A stretch of DNA of 64,000 bases from an uncultured Bacteroidota bacterium (GCA_903891085.1 CAITDJ010000051.1:1-64000); one strand, 5' to 3'. Counted from the stretch's first letter, positions 8,839 through 17,187 are shown. Numbers and translations are program-made. The notes: generated by a model not told the origin, from the sequence alone.

Positions 8839-9438
8839 ATGACCGAAGAAAACCGCTTTATCGACCGTTACCGTACTGGTAATACGCCCTGGGCACATCA
8901 ACATCCTGATTTTAATCTGATAGAAACAGTCAAACAACGACAAATCGCACCATGCAAAGTTTTTGAACCCGGATGTGGTCTGGGTATGGAATCGATCTGG
9001 CTGGCTCAGCAGGGATTTGAAGTGACTGCTTCGGATATTTCGTTGCTGGCCATGGAAAAAGCCCGCGAGATAGCCGGCCCACTTGCCAAAAAGATAAATT
9101 GGGTGGCTTTGGATTTGATGACCGACGATCTTCCGGAAGCTGCATATGATTTTGTTTTCGATCGTGGGGTTTTCCATACTTTCGATACACACGAAGAGAG
9201 AAGTATTTTAGCCCGGAAACTTGCTTTTACACTACAGGAAAATGGATTGTGGCTATCCTTGTTGGGAAACAAGGATGGTGTTGCTTTACGTACAGGCCCG
9301 CCTTTGCGCACGGCAACAGATATCGTGTTGGCCGTTGATACGTTTTTTGAAATTATTTCTCTGGAAGTCAGCGTTTTCGGAAATGAAGAAGTTAATCCTC
9401 ATAAAATATGGCGTTGTTTGATGAAGAAGAGAAAGTGA
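8839..9438 (+). CDS. SAM-dependent methyltransferase (class I, TPMT/TehB-like)
   Basis: Cytoplasmic class I methyltransferase of 199 residues; substrate unknown. Motif I is FEPGCGLGMES (around residues 37-47), followed by the acidic end of strand 2 in VTASDIS, then DFVFDRGVFHTF as the later strand. The N-terminal RYRTGNTPWAHQHPDF resembles the substrate lid of thiopurine-methyltransferase-like and TehB-like enzymes that act on small molecules. The gene stands alone, has a -7 box and runs into the tandem repeats that separate it from the convergent regulator operon; the first repeat unit covers its stop codon. Confidence 0.82.
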   Translation: MTEENRFIDRYRTGNTPWAHQHPDFNLIETVKQRQIAPCKVFEPGCGLGMESIWLAQQGFEVTASDISLLAMEKAREIAGPLAKKINWVALDLMTDDLPEAAYDFVFDRGVFHTFDTHEERSILARKLAFTLQENGLWLSLLGNKDGVALRTGPPLRTATDIVLAVDTFFEIISLEVSVFGNEEVNPHKIWRCLMKKRK

Positions 9439-9581
9439 AAAGTTCGTAAAGTTGAAAGTTCATAAAGTGGAAAGTTCGTAAAGTAGAACGTTCGTAAAGT
9501 TCATAAAGTGGAAAGTGTCAATAGACTGACCTTTATTTAATACTTTATAAACTTTACAAACTTTAAGAACTTTACAAACTA
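9432..9581. repeat. 16-bp tandem repeats plus inverted counterpart between convergent genes
   Basis: Four consecutive units of the form AAAGTKGAAAGTTCRT occupy 9432-9447, 9448-9463, 9464-9479 and 9480-9495, followed by partial units to 9520. Around 9538-9581 the complementary words appear (CTTTATAAACTTTACAAAC and related). The transcript could fold into a long hairpin and act as a terminator for both flanking convergent genes. Confidence 0.75.
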
Positions 9582-9593
9582 AACAAACTCATT

Positions 9594-9887
9594 CTACCTC
9601 TCCCCGGTTTCAATATACGATCTGATCGCTTTCACATAATTTTCGAAAGCGAGCATACCTTCCTCAGTAATTTTGCAGGTCGTCAGCGGATAATTTCCCT
9701 TAAAAGATTTTTCGATGGCGATATACCCTGCATGACTCAATTTCTGAAGCTGAACACTCAAATTACCGGATGTTGAAGATGTTTTCTCTTTCAGAAAACC
9801 AAAGTCAGCTTGTTTTACACCAACCAATAAACTAATAATGGCAAGCCGCAGTTCAGAGTGCAGGACAGCATCAAGCGGCTTAAACAT
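9594..9887 (-). CDS. winged-helix transcriptional regulator (HTH_34-like)
   Basis: A 97-residue DNA-binding protein consisting almost entirely of one winged helix. FKPLDAVLHSELRLAIISLL forms the first helices, TSSTSGNLSVQLQKLSHAGY is the recognition region, and FKGNYPLTTCKITEEG is the wing. This matches the small MarR/ArsR-like group with Pfam HTH_34. It lacks an added ligand domain and metal-binding cysteines. Its start overlaps the end of the upstream membrane-protein gene by eight bases, so the two are co-translated. The palindrome at 10508-10528 in the operon promoter is the obvious candidate binding site, implying autoregulation. Confidence 0.85.
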   Translation of the reverse strand: MFKPLDAVLHSELRLAIISLLVGVKQADFGFLKEKTSSTSGNLSVQLQKLSHAGYIAIEKSFKGNYPLTTCKITEEGMLAFENYVKAIRSYIETGER

Positions 9888-10467
9888 GGGATTCTCTTTT
9901 TGAATTTTTCCACAGCAAAATTCCCGGAATAATATATCCGGTCAGGGTAGCAGCAGCATTGATAAGTAATTGCTCTGGTGGTGGAACCAGCAGGCAAAGT
10001 AAGCCCGAAATCCAAAAAATTATACCACCGATAATTAATGGAACTGATTTATAAATAGTTCCAGAAACAAAAGTAGCAAAGCCAACCAACGCCAGAATGA
10101 ATGGTATCGGGCTCATATGTTGTAGCACTGAAATGGCAATGGTGACCACCAAAGTGATCCCAAAACCCAGCCATAAATACTTGTACCAGGTATCCACAAA
10201 ACCACGGGTATGGTCGGTCCGGTTCCTTCTGAATTCGTAAACCAATGCAGTGGGTACACCAATCAACGGCATGACAATCCATGAAAGGTTGGCTTGAATG
10301 CCCAGGTCTGATTTCTGAATGAAATACTCAGCTAAACTGGCAATGATGATGAGAATTCCCCACAAAATGAAGTGGAATCCATTCTCAGTAATCCTGTTCT
10401 TTGCCGTAAGTATCATACGTTGTATGATTTGCAGGCTTTCGTCGTGTGTTAAGGTTTTTTCGTTCAT
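9880..10467 (-). CDS. multi-pass membrane protein co-operonic with HTH regulator
   Basis: A 195-residue protein with an N-terminal cytoplasmic stretch (MNEKTLTHDESLQIIQRMI) and about six membrane helices, ending in the basic tail WKNSKRESHV. I recognise no catalytic motif. The ATG at 10467 is preferred over an upstream TTG because the -7 box lies at 10498-10505. The operon (membrane protein first, small winged-helix regulator second, overlapping by eight bases) suggests that the regulator controls, or is sensitive to, this protein. Sensing, transport or a membrane stress role would all fit; none is shown. Confidence 0.8.
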   Translation of the reverse strand: MNEKTLTHDESLQIIQRMILTAKNRITENGFHFILWGILIIIASLAEYFIQKSDLGIQANLSWIVMPLIGVPTALVYEFRRNRTDHTRGFVDTWYKYLWLGFGITLVVTIAISVLQHMSPIPFILALVGFATFVSGTIYKSVPLIIGGIIFWISGLLCLLVPPPEQLLINAAATLTGYIIPGILLWKNSKRESHV

Positions 10468-10497
10468 GTCATTTAATTTTAAATTGTAATTAAGACA

Positions 10498-10505
10498 CAA
10501 AGATA
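10498..10505 (-). promoter_or_regulatory. -7 box (TATCTTTG, minus strand) of the regulator operon
   Basis: On the minus strand TATCTTTG matches TAnnTTTG exactly, 30 bases before the ATG at 10467. The palindromic operator starts three bases further upstream, between the -7 and -33 positions. Confidence 0.6.
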
Positions 10506-10507
10506 AA

Positions 10508-10528
10508 GTAGTTTATAATATAAACTAC
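10508..10528. promoter_or_regulatory. Perfect 21-bp palindrome, likely operator
   Basis: Arms GTAGTTTATA and TATAAACTAC are exact reverse complements around a single central A. The palindrome occupies the spacer of the promoter driving the membrane protein and winged-helix regulator, so a dimer bound here would block RNA polymerase. Size and symmetry fit a homodimeric winged-helix repressor. Confidence 0.7.
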
Positions 10529-10626
10529 ATTATATTGAAAAATATTTTGTCAAAAAAATATTTTCTTTGTTGTTGTTCTTTGCTTGATCAAAAAAAATTA
10601 ATAAAAAGCAGATGGACAGTAATGTA

Positions 10627-11598
10627 CTATGGAATAATCACCCCGTTTGCCACCACTTTCTCGGTCAGGTTCCAGTTAAAACTTTCAATTTGTTTTTTGA
10701 AACACTGCGTCCTGTATACCGTGGCATGTAATAGCGAATTGCTGTGGTTTGCAAGCCATTTTTCACGTACATCTACATAGTTTCGTATCCATTCCTTTTC
10801 ATCGCCACCGCTCGCTGGAATGACTGTGGTGAAGCGTTTGCGCAAAAAGGCAGGCACGCTTCCCGAGTGAATGGTACTGTCGTAAATGACCAACAAACTC
10901 AGGGGTAAGGTGAATTCATTTTTTGTGAACCAGTGATAGGCCGGCTGGTAATATTTTACGTCAAAAAGCTGATCCTGACAGGTTTTCATAAGCGGGTCGT
11001 TTTTCCCGGCATTTTTCAGTGCTGTACAAAAAACATCATCTGTTGCCAGACTTGGTTTTTTGCCAATCCGGCTGAGATAGGGTTCCAAATCAGTCGAATA
11101 CATGCCATTACTGTTAACATAATCCTCTACCAGTGCCTTTAGGTGGCCAAATTCGGTCGTTTGCGAACGCCCGAATGTAACCTGAACCATCAGCGTATTG
11201 GTGCCCGGATCGGTATAATCCTTGTATTTTACCAACAAGTCGTATCGGCCTGAGGCCGAACCGGTTTCAAATGCATTAACGACCTGCTCAATTTTTTTCT
11301 TCACCAAGGGTGTAATCATCGATTTCTCCATTACTGTATTATCGGGGGCAGTTTTTTCTTCTTCCTCAACATCCTGCACATAGGTGAGGACAGTTACACC
11401 ACCACCCCAGTAATAATTGTTGTCGCGGTCCTTGTACCAGCGCCCGAGTGCTGGATTTGGAACTGTTTTAACTTCTTCTCCCAGAAAGGTGAATCCCCTA
11501 GTAACGGTGCCGTTTATACTGCTGGCATCAGGCAGATTAGCCGGAACAAACCTGCGTTTATTCAGTTTTGCTGCAGTTACGATCAGTTGAAGTTTCAT
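10627..11598 (-). CDS. GH46 chitosanase-like glycoside hydrolase with N-terminal SH3-like module
   Basis: A 323-residue protein without signal peptide or membrane helix. Residues 1-72 form a small beta-rich module (GRWYKDRDNNYYWGGG) resembling accessory modules of cell-wall enzymes. Residues 98-290 align with family 46 chitosanases: FETGS with Glu111 where the family has its catalytic acid, Asp127 or Asp130 before TFGRSQTTE where the second catalytic Asp sits, IYDSTIHSG (238-246) for the family's YDxxxxHG, and PASGGDEKEWIRNYVDVRE (261-279) matching the family's PAxGGDE...DxR. GH46 enzymes cleave beta-1,4 chitosan, and relatives may act on peptidoglycan. The gene starts two bases after the upstream membrane-protein gene. 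How it reaches a substrate is unclear. Confidence 0.72.
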   Translation of the reverse strand: MKLQLIVTAAKLNKRRFVPANLPDASSINGTVTRGFTFLGEEVKTVPNPALGRWYKDRDNNYYWGGGVTVLTYVQDVEEEEKTAPDNTVMEKSMITPLVKKKIEQVVNAFETGSASGRYDLLVKYKDYTDPGTNTLMVQVTFGRSQTTEFGHLKALVEDYVNSNGMYSTDLEPYLSRIGKKPSLATDDVFCTALKNAGKNDPLMKTCQDQLFDVKYYQPAYHWFTKNEFTLPLSLLVIYDSTIHSGSVPAFLRKRFTTVIPASGGDEKEWIRNYVDVREKWLANHSNSLLHATVYRTQCFKKQIESFNWNLTEKVVANGVIIP

Positions 11599-11600
11599 CG

Positions 11601-12914
11601 TTATCCAACGGCCTCCTCACCGGTTGATTGGGTGTTAATATTTACTGTGACAGGTGTTTGCGAAGAATTTGATTTGGATTGTGCTGCGACACCAGCTTCC
11701 TCTTCCTTTTTGCCCGAATTACGAATTTTGACTAATTTATTCAATAAATCGAACCAAAAGGGAGCCCCCAATGAAACTGCGAAAGCGAGAATCATAAACC
11801 CAAGCACTTTTCTTGGGCTGGTGAAAGTTCGTTTCAATACAAAACCAACTTTCCCTGACCAACTTTTTGCTCCGCCATATTCATTCCAACCGGCAGCAAT
11901 AATTTCATTGGCATCACTGATATCTCCTTTCAACAGGTTTTTCACACTGTCTGACTTGGCCTGGTATTCTTTGAATATTTCGTTGTTAATTTCATTGTTC
12001 TGACCGCTGTTATCAATTACTTCAACACCATCGGCAGTAACCATTTTTTTCACACGCGGATCGTCCTTGTATCTGCCGATCGCCTGTTCAGCAATCTGTA
12101 CCAACTTGTCACGGGCATCCTTGTCGGTCGATAATTTGCCTGAAATCTCGAGGGTATCAACATTGAAAATCAGGGCGACCGTGAAACCAAGTAAAAAAAG
12201 AATAAATTGTGATTGCCTTTTATACCAACCCGATACCCGGTTCATTGAATCATCGAACCAACCCTCAATTTTGCGGACAAACTGATTCATATCATACAAA
12301 CTGTTTTGCATGTGCATCTGTAAAATCTGAATGGTTTCATTGTCAAGGATAGAAACGGGACCAGTACTTCCAGACTGGGTATTTAGATGTGCATAATAGT
12401 CAAGCAGTTCCTTTATTTTTACGGCATCGGTCGCGGTTGACAGGTTAAGCAGCGTGTCTTCAGGCGTTTCATCGACCTTCGAACCATTTAATTTAAATTG
12501 GGCAATTTCCTTCAGTTTGTCATTGAAATCATTCTTTAATACATCTATTAATACCGTTGAAAAGTTGTTGGTTGGGATGTAGGATGGTATCGGAAAAAAC
12601 CTGCTTGATCCATAATTTTTGATTAATGGATGATCGAAAATTTTCTCGCCGATTTTCAGTTTATCTTCGGGTGACCTGTCGTCATGGTGAATCAATCCAC
12701 CCAAAAAGCCGATGATTCCTTTAAAAAAACTTTTCAACCTACCATCTTTTGAGGTATTTGACAGCATGCCAACGATAATTGCCGATTTCAGCATCCTGGC
12801 CCTGAGGCCGAATGTTGTAGCGATGGCTTCATTGATGGAAGTGACCAATAAACTGTAAAGCAGAAAGATAAATACCAAACCAATGGTAATATCCAACAGG
12901 GGGGAATTAAACAT
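11601..12914 (-). CDS. uncharacterised three-helix membrane protein paired with the GH46-like gene
   Basis: A 437-residue protein with one membrane helix near the N terminus (about 7-30), followed by LRARMLKSAI, a soluble region of about 200 residues, a second helix (FILFLLGFTVALIF) preceded by the conserved-looking FDDSMNRVSGWYKR, a second soluble region, a third helix ending in GAPFWFDLLNKL, and a low-complexity Ser/Gln/Thr-rich tail. I recall similar proteins as a widespread uncharacterised family. No enzyme motif is visible. It is the first gene of a two-gene operon with the chitosanase-like protein two bases downstream; an anchor, channel or immunity role is conceivable. Confidence 0.7.
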   Translation of the reverse strand: MFNSPLLDITIGLVFIFLLYSLLVTSINEAIATTFGLRARMLKSAIIVGMLSNTSKDGRLKSFFKGIIGFLGGLIHHDDRSPEDKLKIGEKIFDHPLIKNYGSSRFFPIPSYIPTNNFSTVLIDVLKNDFNDKLKEIAQFKLNGSKVDETPEDTLLNLSTATDAVKIKELLDYYAHLNTQSGSTGPVSILDNETIQILQMHMQNSLYDMNQFVRKIEGWFDDSMNRVSGWYKRQSQFILFLLGFTVALIFNVDTLEISGKLSTDKDARDKLVQIAEQAIGRYKDDPRVKKMVTADGVEVIDNSGQNNEINNEIFKEYQAKSDSVKNLLKGDISDANEIIAAGWNEYGGAKSWSGKVGFVLKRTFTSPRKVLGFMILAFAVSLGAPFWFDLLNKLVKIRNSGKKEEEAGVAAQSKSNSSQTPVTVNINTQSTGEEAVG

Positions 12915-13312
12915 GATTTTTAGTTTTATGGTTTATAAACATTGTTTTTCTAATTGATAATCACAGATAATCATTTACTTACCATAATAAATGATGTTTA
13001 GAACATTTAAAGACGAATTTAGTATATTATTTGTAATGCTTCGAACTAATCTCTGCCGCTGAAATTTAAGAGTTTTTTTTCTGGACTGTAAAGGTTAAAA
13101 TCACTAATTCACAATAACTGTTCAGTGTTCCTTTTTCGATTAATGAATTCACAGTCCTTAGCCTCATTGAGTCAATTATCTGGCAAATCCTAATTCAAAA
13201 CTTAAAAGTTGGCAATAAAGGTAATGAGCTTTCTTTTTGAGGATAAAATTCGTGGAAATGAGAATTCAATTTATATTAAACACCCAACATAGTATCAGCC
13301 GGGTAGGTATAA
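12915..13312. other. Leader region of the membrane-protein/GH46 operon
   Basis: About 400 bases without a gene, lying between the yhhQ stop and the operon start, all on the minus strand. An inverted repeat, ATCATTTA at 12970-12977 and TAAATGAT at 12988-12995 with a ten-base loop, sits about 60 bases upstream of the ATG. No exact TAnnTTTG box is present on the minus strand; TAAATTCG near 13013-13020 is the nearest. Confidence 0.45.
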
Positions 13313-14062
13313 TTATAGTGGTTTACCCAAATACCGGTCTATTGCCCAATGAGCCAGGTAGATAAGCGGGGTGAGTAAAATAGCCAATGAAACTTTATAT
13401 GTATACTGAACAAGTCCAACTTGTAAAACTTGCTGCATACTCCAGTTGCCCATCAAATAAAATGCAATAAAAAGGATCACAAAACTATCGATCAGTTGCG
13501 AAATAATAGTAGATCCGGTGGCACGTAACCATAGGTTTTTACTGCCAGTGAGCCGCTTAATATAATGAAAAGCATACGCATCGATTAACTGACTGACCAA
13601 AAAGGCTGTGAGCGAACCTACAATAATTCCCAACCCGGCCCTGAAAATGCTGGTGTAGGCGAAGTTGATATCGAAGTGTCCTCCAGAAGGATCGGTATTA
13701 TTAAGGTTTAGCCAGAATTCGGCTGGTGGCACTTCAGTGCCGGCCAGTACAATAATAAACGACCAGGCAATCATGCCGGCTGTAATGAAACTTATCTTGC
13801 GCACGCCCTCACGTCCAAAATACTCATTCACAAGGTCAGAAACGACAAAAACCAGCGGCCAGATGATTACACCCACACTTAGGTTAAAATCGAGTTTTTG
13901 TCCGCCAAAAAACGGGAGATGGGCTGGCATGAGGCCAAATAACTTTTCAAGTGAAAAGATTTTTACACCAGCGAATTCGGCCACAAGAGCATTGGTAAGG
14001 AAAATAGCCGAAAGCATGAGAAAAAGCTGTTGCTTGCGTGTAGTATTATATTCAGCGGTCAT
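13313..14062 (-). CDS. yhhQ: queuosine precursor transporter (YhhQ/QPTR family)
   Basis: Inner-membrane protein of 249 residues with about six helices, belonging to the family once called DUF165. The marker sequence is VVSDLVNEYFGREGVRK, with WLRATGSTIISQLIDSFV further on. In E. coli YhhQ imports preQ0 and preQ1, precursors of the tRNA base queuosine. No queuosine biosynthesis gene lies nearby. I looked for a preQ1 riboswitch in the 88-base leader and found no matching pattern. It is the last gene of a minus-strand series. Confidence 0.9.
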   Translation of the reverse strand: MTAEYNTTRKQQLFLMLSAIFLTNALVAEFAGVKIFSLEKLFGLMPAHLPFFGGQKLDFNLSVGVIIWPLVFVVSDLVNEYFGREGVRKISFITAGMIAWSFIIVLAGTEVPPAEFWLNLNNTDPSGGHFDINFAYTSIFRAGLGIIVGSLTAFLVSQLIDAYAFHYIKRLTGSKNLWLRATGSTIISQLIDSFVILFIAFYLMGNWSMQQVLQVGLVQYTYKVSLAILLTPLIYLAHWAIDRYLGKPL

Positions 14063-14150
14063 GTTGGTCCTGCTTTGAAGTTTGAATTTTTGTTGTTACA
14101 AACAGTTTATTGGGTTAAAAGTTCAGCATACAATTTACCTTGGTTTAATT

Positions 14151-14570
14151 TCAATGGGCAATTTTAATGTCAATCAGTTCTTTTATATCCTGAATCCCGG
14201 TTTCATTTGTTACATCAATCCTTATTCCCCGCCCTTCGGCATATACTTTTGCTTCTTTGAGTTCAGTTTTTATTGCTTCAGAAATGCTACTATTCATGAT
14301 TATATCGGTTGCTTTTTGCCCGAAAACAAAGGCAACCTTGAAGTATTTTTCTCGTGGCAACAAATAAATGATGGCTCGTTTTTTGTCCTTTATCCTGAAG
14401 CTCCAACCATACTTTTCACCGGGATAATTCCATTCATCTTTGGCATCCGGATATTTCAGATGAACATATTCAACCACTATTTGCCATAATGGAAGCGTAC
14501 CTCCTAATGAAACTATCAAATCGCTTTCATCAGGATTGTGTTTCTTTTCGGTAAAAATACTTTTATCCAT
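14151..14570 (-). CDS. DUF3788 family protein
   Basis: A 139-residue soluble protein whose sequence (GEKYGWSFRIKDKKRAIIYLLPREKYFKVAFVFGQ region) fits the DUF3788 family, common in Bacteroidota and Firmicutes and without established function. It has an alpha/beta pattern similar to YdhG/DUF1801-type folds. Its start is only three bases after the stop of the upstream PfkB kinase, so the two are probably co-transcribed, though I see no functional link. Confidence 0.75.
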   Translation of the reverse strand: MDKSIFTEKKHNPDESDLIVSLGGTLPLWQIVVEYVHLKYPDAKDEWNYPGEKYGWSFRIKDKKRAIIYLLPREKYFKVAFVFGQKATDIIMNSSISEAIKTELKEAKVYAEGRGIRIDVTNETGIQDIKELIDIKIAH

Positions 14571-14573
14571 CTT

Positions 14574-15455
14574 TCACAGGTTTTTTAATAAAAAATCAAC
14601 ATTCAGTTGTTCCGATACAATTGCATTTGATTGAACGCACAGGGCTGCAGCCCGGGCTCCAAAATTCATACAGTTATGTAATGTTTCATTTCTGATCCAG
14701 CCATACAGGAAACCCGCAAAAAAATTATCACCTGCTCCGTTGGTGTCTTTTACGTGAACTTCAGGGGCTGACACATCCATCCATCCTTCTTCGGCTGATA
14801 GCAATGATGCGCCTGCTTTTGCATGGGTGCATACCACCAGCTTTTTTCCATCGTGGATCAGTCGCTGCATTAGGCTTCTGTAATCGGACAGATTATCACT
14901 GCTCAGATGTATATATTGCGCTGCATCAATAAAAGGTTGATGGTACGAATTGTTTCCGTTGTAATCATGTAAATCAGTCCAGACAGGCTTGTTGCATGCA
15001 GAAACCAGGGATGCCCACGGACGGCAATAGGAAATGATATTCAGTACAATAATATCATGGGTATCTATCTGACTTTTCAGGTAATTGTCGGGTAAATCAA
15101 TGGTTTCAGAACTGTTTGTTATAAAAATGGAAATACGTTTCCCATCGGCATCCATCAGGTTTATATGGCGCTCTGTTCCTTTTTGATCGGTAAACAGGTC
15201 GAATGAAACGCCGGTTTTGTGAAGGTAATTTCGAATTTGACTGCCCCAAATATCATCACCACAGGCACTTATTAAATGTACCGGCACGCCAAGTTGGTGT
15301 AGTGCCAACGCCTTACCTGTCCCTGTACTTCCGGTGGTTTCCTGAAACCGGCATTGATGAATTGTACATGGTTTGCTGTCGGGCAGATTGTTGAGGTAAA
15401 CGATATGATCGAAGGTTGTACCACCAATGACGAGTACTGAAGGTAAATTTTTCAT
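14574..15455 (-). CDS. PfkB-family carbohydrate/nucleoside kinase
   Basis: Cytoplasmic ribokinase-like kinase of 293 residues; the phosphorylated sugar or nucleoside is not identifiable. The N-terminal VIGGTTFDHIVYLNNLP and TGSTGTGKALALHQLG correspond to the substrate-binding part. The C-terminal DTNGAGDNFFAGFLYG is the PfkB signature carrying the catalytic base Asp and the anion hole. Upstream is a GNAT acetyltransferase (26-base gap) and downstream DUF3788 (three-base gap). Confidence 0.88.
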   Translation of the reverse strand: MKNLPSVLVIGGTTFDHIVYLNNLPDSKPCTIHQCRFQETTGSTGTGKALALHQLGVPVHLISACGDDIWGSQIRNYLHKTGVSFDLFTDQKGTERHINLMDADGKRISIFITNSSETIDLPDNYLKSQIDTHDIIVLNIISYCRPWASLVSACNKPVWTDLHDYNGNNSYHQPFIDAAQYIHLSSDNLSDYRSLMQRLIHDGKKLVVCTHAKAGASLLSAEEGWMDVSAPEVHVKDTNGAGDNFFAGFLYGWIRNETLHNCMNFGARAAALCVQSNAIVSEQLNVDFLLKNL

Positions 15456-15481
15456 CTTAATCCTAAGATAATAATTATAAA

Positions 15482-16033
15482 TTATTGTTTTTCAATCAAT
15501 TCCATCATCATATCCTCATTCCATCCATGATGTTCAAAATGGCCCACCGATTGGAAACCATGTTTTTTATAATAGTTAATGGCTTTACTATTTGTGCTTT
15601 GCACGCCGCCCCATAATAAGATTCTTCTTATCCCTGATGATTTCAGATACTGAAGAATAAAACCAAACATGGCACTTCCAAGGCCTGCACTTTGCCATGA
15701 ATCGGCTACTGAAGGCGCAAAGGTGCAATCTGATTCGGGATGAGGTTGTATTCCATATGATTGCAAACGGGAAACATCGTGCTGCAACAAGCCTGTCTTG
15801 ATTAACATATAAGCAACGATGCTGTCTGTTGAATTGTCAACCGCGATAAATCCGATGAAATCGGTTGTTGCTTCAAACATTTCAATGAGTGTTTGCTTAT
15901 CGAAGGTATGCGGTCCAAACCGGTTTTTTGTGTTCTCGCTGAGGTGTTGGAAATAGAGGACTAAGGTGTCGAAATCGCTTGGGATAAGGCTTCGTATACC
16001 GACTATTCTATTTTTATTATCCTCGAAAATCAT
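15482..16033 (-). CDS. GNAT family N-acetyltransferase
   Basis: A 183-residue acetyltransferase. Acetyl-CoA binding motif A appears as SWQSAGLGSAMFGFILQYL, the Q/R-x-x-G-x-G/A core, followed by motif B NSKAINYYKKHGFQSVGHF. The N-terminal part (PSDFDTLVLYFQHLSENTKN) resembles GNATs found alone or fused to acyl-CoA synthetases. The acceptor substrate cannot be inferred. It lies between the SAM-hydrolase-like lipoprotein gene and the PfkB kinase on the same strand. Confidence 0.87.
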   Translation of the reverse strand: MIFEDNKNRIVGIRSLIPSDFDTLVLYFQHLSENTKNRFGPHTFDKQTLIEMFEATTDFIGFIAVDNSTDSIVAYMLIKTGLLQHDVSRLQSYGIQPHPESDCTFAPSVADSWQSAGLGSAMFGFILQYLKSSGIRRILLWGGVQSTNSKAINYYKKHGFQSVGHFEHHGWNEDMMMELIEKQ

Positions 16034-16107
16034 GAAGCGGTTTCTGTTTTATTAGGATATCATTAAGAAAATTATGTTTTAAGATTCAGTAAAACAAATG
16101 CTTACAT

Positions 16108-16986
16108 CTATTTTATCAGCTTAATCAGTGATCCGGCACCAAGCTTGTATTTATCTGAAAAATCGCCATAGTCAACTGCCAGCTCAAGGAAATTTGAACT
16201 GTTGATAAAGCAGACATTTTCGCCAACAGGTACTGATGCATAAGTCACTCCAAGTTCAATATTGAGTTGCACAGTATCCGATTTCAGTGTTAATATAGTG
16301 CCTACAGGTATCTGAGATATCAAATGATCAGGGATATTGGTTATGCAGTTTCCGAAATTATCTGTAAAAAGTATTTGTCCGAGAATAGAATCACCTTTCA
16401 CAACAGCGGTCTGTAGAGGGAAGGTGTTGGGGCTGGTGCATTTTGAGCCAAAACCTGAAACGGCTGTTCCTGAAATGAGCGAACAAATGGCTTTTGCGTA
16501 AAAATCTTCAAATGATAAGTCTTCAGGAATATCACCACCAAGAACAGAAGGTTTTTCAACAAAATAACAATCTGTTCCGGGATATTCATCCAAAATCCAT
16601 GTTGAGAGTGTGTTATCAGGCGCGAATACACGCTTTGACCCATTTTGGAAAACAATGCGTTTACTGTTGGCTCCGGGTTCAATAATGCCGGCAACTACTG
16701 TTCCTGATGGAAAAGACTGTAAGGCAGTGTTCAGCAAAAATGCGCCTTCGTAAATATCAAATAGTTTGCTTTGAAGATAAGTGATCTGAATATTTGGATA
16801 ATTTGACCGAACCTCGCCCAGAATCTTTACCATAATATAACTGCCCGGATCGTTATCGGTAACAATCACAAGATTGGCCGATGTTTCGGGAACAAAAACA
16901 AATTCATCATTGGTGCAGGAAACCATACTGAATAAAAGAAACGTCAGAATGATCAGGTTTTTCTGCCAGGAAATTATATATTTCAT
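16108..16986 (-). CDS. lipoprotein of the SAM hydroxide adenosyltransferase (DUF62) family, altered active site
   Basis: A 292-residue protein with a lipoprotein signal ending at Cys24 (LLFSMVSC), so it should be exported and lipidated, unlike typical cytoplasmic members of this family, which hydrolyse S-adenosylmethionine to adenosine and methionine. Family landmarks remain: VTDNDPGSYIMVKIL near the start, SFPSGTVVAGIIEPG, FAPDNTLSTW, and TDNFGNCITNI in the C-terminal domain. Compared with my recollection of the archaeal enzymes, the catalytic Asp of DPGVG is Glu here (EPGAN), the Arg is kept (SKR), and the His of FHGRD is Glu (FED). It may bind rather than hydrolyse an adenosyl compound. 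It opens a minus-strand series with GNAT, PfkB and DUF3788. Confidence 0.78.
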   Translation of the reverse strand: MKYIISWQKNLIILTFLLFSMVSCTNDEFVFVPETSANLVIVTDNDPGSYIMVKILGEVRSNYPNIQITYLQSKLFDIYEGAFLLNTALQSFPSGTVVAGIIEPGANSKRIVFQNGSKRVFAPDNTLSTWILDEYPGTDCYFVEKPSVLGGDIPEDLSFEDFYAKAICSLISGTAVSGFGSKCTSPNTFPLQTAVVKGDSILGQILFTDNFGNCITNIPDHLISQIPVGTILTLKSDTVQLNIELGVTYASVPVGENVCFINSSNFLELAVDYGDFSDKYKLGAGSLIKLIK

Positions 16987-17187
16987 AACCGGGGTATAAG
17001 TATCTATAAGGTTAAATGATTTACAATAAAATTACTGCATTAAAATTAACAACTATCGATCATACCTGCAAGGTTTTTTTTTAGCAACTTCCTGCAACTT
17101 CATTTGTTTATTTCTCCTTGTTTGGGCGGGATAATAGATTTTTTTGATGTTGTTCTTTTCCTCATTTTCGCAAATAGTCTCAACTGC

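Noticed and set aside
13313-14150. Possible preQ1 riboswitch for the queuosine-precursor transporter
   Set aside because: The 88-base leader has no recognisable preQ1 core elements.
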